DNA from: Dyadobacter sp. MSC1_007
GTDB taxonomy: Bacteria > Bacteroidota > Bacteroidia > Cytophagales > Spirosomataceae
Direction: 5' to 3'
Assembly: GCF_023667495.1 (NCBI RefSeq)
Contig: NZ_JAMOZL010000013.1
Location: forward strand, 1-64,000
DNA length: 64,000 nt
Shown here: positions 61,328 through 64,000 of the stretch, piece after piece
How positions within the stretch are numbered: the stretch's first letter is position 1
Layout of the letters: each line of letters starts with the position of its first letter
Translations under genes and position numbers: made by a program
Notes under the pieces: model-generated
Told to the model about the DNA's origin: nothing
Databases searched by the model: none
The model's input: the letters and a program-made list of their open reading frames with translations, nothing else

Positions 61328-61819
61328 TTACGGAATGAGTCGCAATCGTCTGGCCCTTTCCACTGCCTGAATACGGCTCTTGACTTCGAGCTTCTCGAAT
61401 ATCCGGGACGAATGCGTTTTGACGGTGTTAAGCGAAACGAATAGCCGGGAAGCTATTTCCTGGTTGCTCAACCCTTCGGCGACCAGTTGCAGCACTTCGA
61501 GCTCGCGACCGCTAATGCCCAGACGCAGGCGTTCGGTTTCGTTAGGCGTGAAATCCGCGTCGGCCGTCACATACACTTCTTTTTCAACGATAATGCGCTC
61601 TACCTTCGGCGTCGTCAGTTTCATGGCCAGCCAGACTCCCAACCCTGTAAAAACAAGGGCGATCGCCCCAGAGTAGACTTCGATAATGTGGTCGATAATC
61701 AGGAAGCGGAGCTCGATCCATTTGAGGACAAACAGAAGCACCGCAAGTGAAACGCCGTAGAGGATCACTTGCTTATGCTTTTGATAAAAATTGCCAGCCG
61801 ACTTGAATACCATTCCCAA
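61328..61819 (-). CDS. Membrane-anchored LuxR-type regulator
   Basis: This 163-residue protein has two N-terminal transmembrane helices (about residues 17-32 and 47-65), a short linker, and a C-terminal LuxR/GerE helix-turn-helix with ISGRELEVLQLVAEGLSNQEIA and VSLNTVKTHSSRIFEKL. No receiver or ligand-binding domain is present, so it is either constitutively membrane-tethered or controlled by a partner such as the DUF4199 protein. It would bind DNA at the membrane. Confidence 0.85.
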   Translation of the reverse strand: MGMVFKSAGNFYQKHKQVILYGVSLAVLLFVLKWIELRFLIIDHIIEVYSGAIALVFTGLGVWLAMKLTTPKVERIIVEKEVYVTADADFTPNETERLRLGISGRELEVLQLVAEGLSNQEIASRLFVSLNTVKTHSSRIFEKLEVKSRIQAVERARRLRLIP

Positions 61820-61865
61820 TCAGTTTTTGATTGGTCAAAAATAAAAATTTTCGGCCACCAGAGAC

Positions 61866-62234
61866 TTATTTCTTGTCCATAACAATGTCCTTAATCTTGT
61901 CGCACATGCTTTTAATGCGATGGTAAGAGGCTTTGCTATTTTTCTTTTTATCCAGATAGATCATTACCTCGCCAGCTGAGGATTCCCATTTAAACTCAGT
62001 CTGATCATCCAGCTTCGTGGTAATATCGATATCCTCGTCCGATAAAATGCGCGTCGGAGCAATCTGACTATTGATAAATTCATTGACGCGGGCTGATTTT
62101 GCCTTGTCAAAAGTGGCTGAAAACCGATAATAATCGTCGGCATCTTTAACTTTGACATGCAAACCGGGGTTATTGCACGACCAGGCAAAAGCTGCGGTTA
62201 GTAAAATTGTTGCAAGAATTGATTTAAGTTTCAT
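61866..62234 (-). CDS. Predicted lipoprotein, unknown function
   Basis: This 122-residue protein has a signal peptide ending at a lipobox-like AWSC (about residues 17-20) and a small mature domain rich in Lys and Asp. No family is recognised. ATG 62234 gives the signal peptide; an upstream in-frame ATG at 62351 adds 39 non-signal residues. The upstream region contains repeated GGTAC motifs that may be regulatory. Confidence 0.7.
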   Translation of the reverse strand: MKLKSILATILLTAAFAWSCNNPGLHVKVKDADDYYRFSATFDKAKSARVNEFINSQIAPTRILSDEDIDITTKLDDQTEFKWESSAGEVMIYLDKKKNSKASYHRIKSMCDKIKDIVMDKK

Positions 62235-62253
62235 GGCTGTAATTGTTTTACAA

Positions 62254-62311
62254 GGTACTATGCAATATACAGTACCTAAATCGTTTTTGCAAATTTTGGT
62301 ACGGATGGTAC
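62254..62311. promoter_or_regulatory. Cluster of GGTAC motifs upstream of the lipoprotein
   Basis: GGTACT (62254-62259) and AGTACC (62271-62276) are an inverted pair 11 bases apart. Two direct GGTAC copies follow at 62298-62302 and 62307-62311, 9 bases apart. The clustering may mark a regulator site; no known consensus is matched. Confidence 0.3.
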
Positions 62312-62402
62312 TTTGTTTTCCACCGTTAGCGCCGCTATATTTCGTCTGCAACAGATTATATTGCTTATTCCTGCCTAAATACAGCTTAACCTTGACCCTG
62401 TG

Positions 62403-64000
62403 ATGAAGTTAAATCTCAACACCATCTTGAAAAAGAACCTACTCCACTACTGCCTTCCAGGCCAATCGCAATCTTCCTTAAAGATCCTGACGCTACTGTC
62501 CTTGGTTTTCAATTTGCTTTTTGTGCTGAGTGGCGTTTCACAGATTAAACCCAACGAAGACTCCCTATACATTCGTCAGCACTACACAAAGATCGAGCGG
62601 ATGGTGCCTATGCGTGACGGTGTGAAGCTTTTTACTTCGGTTTATATACCCAAAGATATTTCAACTGGCAAAACTTATCCGATCCTGCTGGACCGCACGC
62701 CATACAGCGTGGCGCCCTATGGCGAGGACCTGTACAAGCCATCGATCGGGCCGAGCATGCTCTTTGCACGGGACAGTTATATTATTGCGTACCAGGATGT
62801 GAGAGGTAAATACATGTCGGAAGGCGATTTTGAAGCCAACCGGCCGTTTATTGCTGGCAAAAAGAGCAAGACGGACGTCGATGAAAGCTCCGACACATTT
62901 GATACCATCGACTGGCTGCTTAAAAACATCTCCGGAAATAACGGCAAGGTCGGCAGCTGGGGTATTTCCGCGCCTGGCTTTTATACCACTATGACGGCCA
63001 TAGAAGCGCATCCCGCATTAAAAATTGCATCCCCGCAAGCGCCGGTTACCGACTGGTTTATGGGAGATGACCGCCATCATAACGGCGCCTTTTTCCTGAT
63101 GGGAACATTCGCATTCCTCTCATCTTACGGCGCCCCACGGCCAGTGCCGACCCCGAAAGGTGCCCCGTCGTTTGCAGCTTACGGCACACCGGATTCTTAT
63201 GAGTTTTACAAGAACATGGGCCCATTAAAGAACTTTAATGAAAAGATCTTCAAAAATCAGAACCGCATCTGGAACCAGATGATGGAAAATGAAACCTACA
63301 ATGACTTTTGGAAAGCACGCACACCTGTTCCTCATCTGAAAAACATCAAACCAGCTGTAATGGTGGTCGGCGGCTGGTTCGACCAGGAGGATCTTTACGG
63401 ACCATTAAAAACCTATCAGGCTATCGAAGGTAACGATCCTAAATCGGCAAACTTGCTCGTAATGGGTCCGTGGATCCATGGCGGATGGGCACGCGGGACG
63501 GGCGAGTCGCTGGGCAATATCCGTTTTGGGTCGAAAACCAGTGCATTTTACCAAAAGGAAATCGAGCTGCCTGTATTCAACCACTATTTGAAAGACCAGC
63601 CCGACCCCGCACTTCCCAAAGCTTACATTTTCGAAACCGGGGCCAATGAATGGCGCAAATACGACCAATGGCCTCCCAAAAATACCGTCGAAAAAAGGCT
63701 TTATATGCATCCAGACGGCACGATTTCATTCTCGCCTACGATGACCACCATGCAGGTCGGTGCAAAGCCATCTTTCCATGAATACATCAGCGACCCGAAT
63801 AAACCCGTTCCTTTTACATCCGAGATACGCATCGTCCGCGGTAGTGATTTTATGTATGAAGACCAGCGATTCGCCGCCACCAGGCCGGATGTGCTTGTCT
63901 ATCAATCCCAAGTATTGACCGAGGATGTGACCATTTCCGGCAACGTATTTGCCAATCTATTTGTATCGACCACCGGCACCGACGCCGATTTTGTTGTTAA
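62403..64000 (+). CDS. CocE/NonD-type X-Pro peptidase or acylase, 3' end outside window
   Basis: Only the first 532 codons are present; the frame is open to the window edge. A hydrophobic stretch (about residues 27-45) after a hydrophilic start is a likely signal or anchor. The alpha/beta hydrolase core shows MRDGVKLFTSVYIPKD, AYQDVRGKYMSEGDF, and a nucleophile elbow GISAPG with Ser189. NIKPAVMVVGGWFDQEDLYGP and MGPWIHGGWARGTGES carry the likely acid and His. These match the S15/CocE family, which cleaves acyl groups from peptides, beta-lactams or esters. The C-terminal jelly-roll domain begins near the edge. Confidence 0.9.
   Translation, partial: MKLNLNTILKKNLLHYCLPGQSQSSLKILTLLSLVFNLLFVLSGVSQIKPNEDSLYIRQHYTKIERMVPMRDGVKLFTSVYIPKDISTGKTYPILLDRTPYSVAPYGEDLYKPSIGPSMLFARDSYIIAYQDVRGKYMSEGDFEANRPFIAGKKSKTDVDESSDTFDTIDWLLKNISGNNGKVGSWGISAPGFYTTMTAIEAHPALKIASPQAPVTDWFMGDDRHHNGAFFLMGTFAFLSSYGAPRPVPTPKGAPSFAAYGTPDSYEFYKNMGPLKNFNEKIFKNQNRIWNQMMENETYNDFWKARTPVPHLKNIKPAVMVVGGWFDQEDLYGPLKTYQAIEGNDPKSANLLVMGPWIHGGWARGTGESLGNIRFGSKTSAFYQKEIELPVFNHYLKDQPDPALPKAYIFETGANEWRKYDQWPPKNTVEKRLYMHPDGTISFSPTMTTMQVGAKPSFHEYISDPNKPVPFTSEIRIVRGSDFMYEDQRFAATRPDVLVYQSQVLTEDVTISGNVFANLFVSTTGTDADFVV

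Overview
The window looks like chromosomal DNA of a Bacteroidota bacterium, most likely a Cytophagales member of the Dyadobacter/Spirosoma type. This is inferred from several traits. Two large secreted proteins end in type IX secretion C-terminal sorting domains. Many genes are preceded by a TAnnTTTG-like -7 box, and Shine-Dalgarno sequences are scarce. Families such as DUF983, DUF4199, MDMPI-type DinB enzymes and membrane-bound-dehydrogenase cytochromes are typical of the group. No tRNA, rRNA, CRISPR array, insertion sequence or prophage gene was seen. The region is densely coding.

Layout. 0.2-1.7 kb: an Alvin-type ferredoxin divergent from a LuxC-like acyl-CoA reductase. 1.7-10 kb: the most interesting block, with two alpha/beta hydrolases, an ATP-grasp ligase, a GCS2/YbdK-type carboxylate-amine ligase, a class I glutamine amidotransferase, a second ATP-grasp-like protein, a class III aminotransferase and a LacX-like mutarotase. 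It reads as a pathway for an unidentified amide- or peptide-type small molecule. 10-16 kb: hicAB, trxA, dnaE, a DUF2461 protein and a RelE-type toxin-antitoxin pair. 16-22.5 kb: core genes trpS, PAP2 phosphatase, prs, rplY, a 2-hydroxyacid dehydrogenase, pdxA and yicC. 22.5-33.9 kb: a TPR histidine kinase, a methyltransferase, an MMPL/RND exporter, an orphan Anbu (bacterial proteasome-like) peptidase, an MDMPI-like enzyme with an internal 15-bp repeat, an SGNH lipoprotein, a ferredoxin plus ferredoxin-NADP reductase pair, a lipid/DAG kinase and surE.

34-45.8 kb: an MFS transporter with a heme-containing dehydrogenase-like lipoprotein, a TetR regulator and TrxR-like flavoprotein sharing a matching operator, an rRNA methyltransferase, small proteins, and treZ-glgX for alpha-glucan/trehalose metabolism. 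46-53 kb: a five-gene signalling operon (REC-PAS-kinase, CHASE3-GAF hybrid kinase with three receivers, stand-alone receiver, CheR, CheB) lacking CheA, CheW and chemoreceptors. 53-64 kb: DUF983 and AraC genes, an imelysin-like/diheme cytochrome c peroxidase coupled to a secreted purple-acid-type phosphatase, a large leucine-rich-repeat surface protein, DUF4199 and membrane-anchored LuxR genes, a lipoprotein, and the 5' part of a CocE/NonD-type acylase that runs off the window.

The only gene-free stretch above 300 bases is 45,620-46,043. It holds a doubtful 62-codon reading frame and otherwise nothing recognised. Bases 1-150 are AT-rich without a recognisable gene. All functional assignments come from reading motifs by eye; no database search was run.
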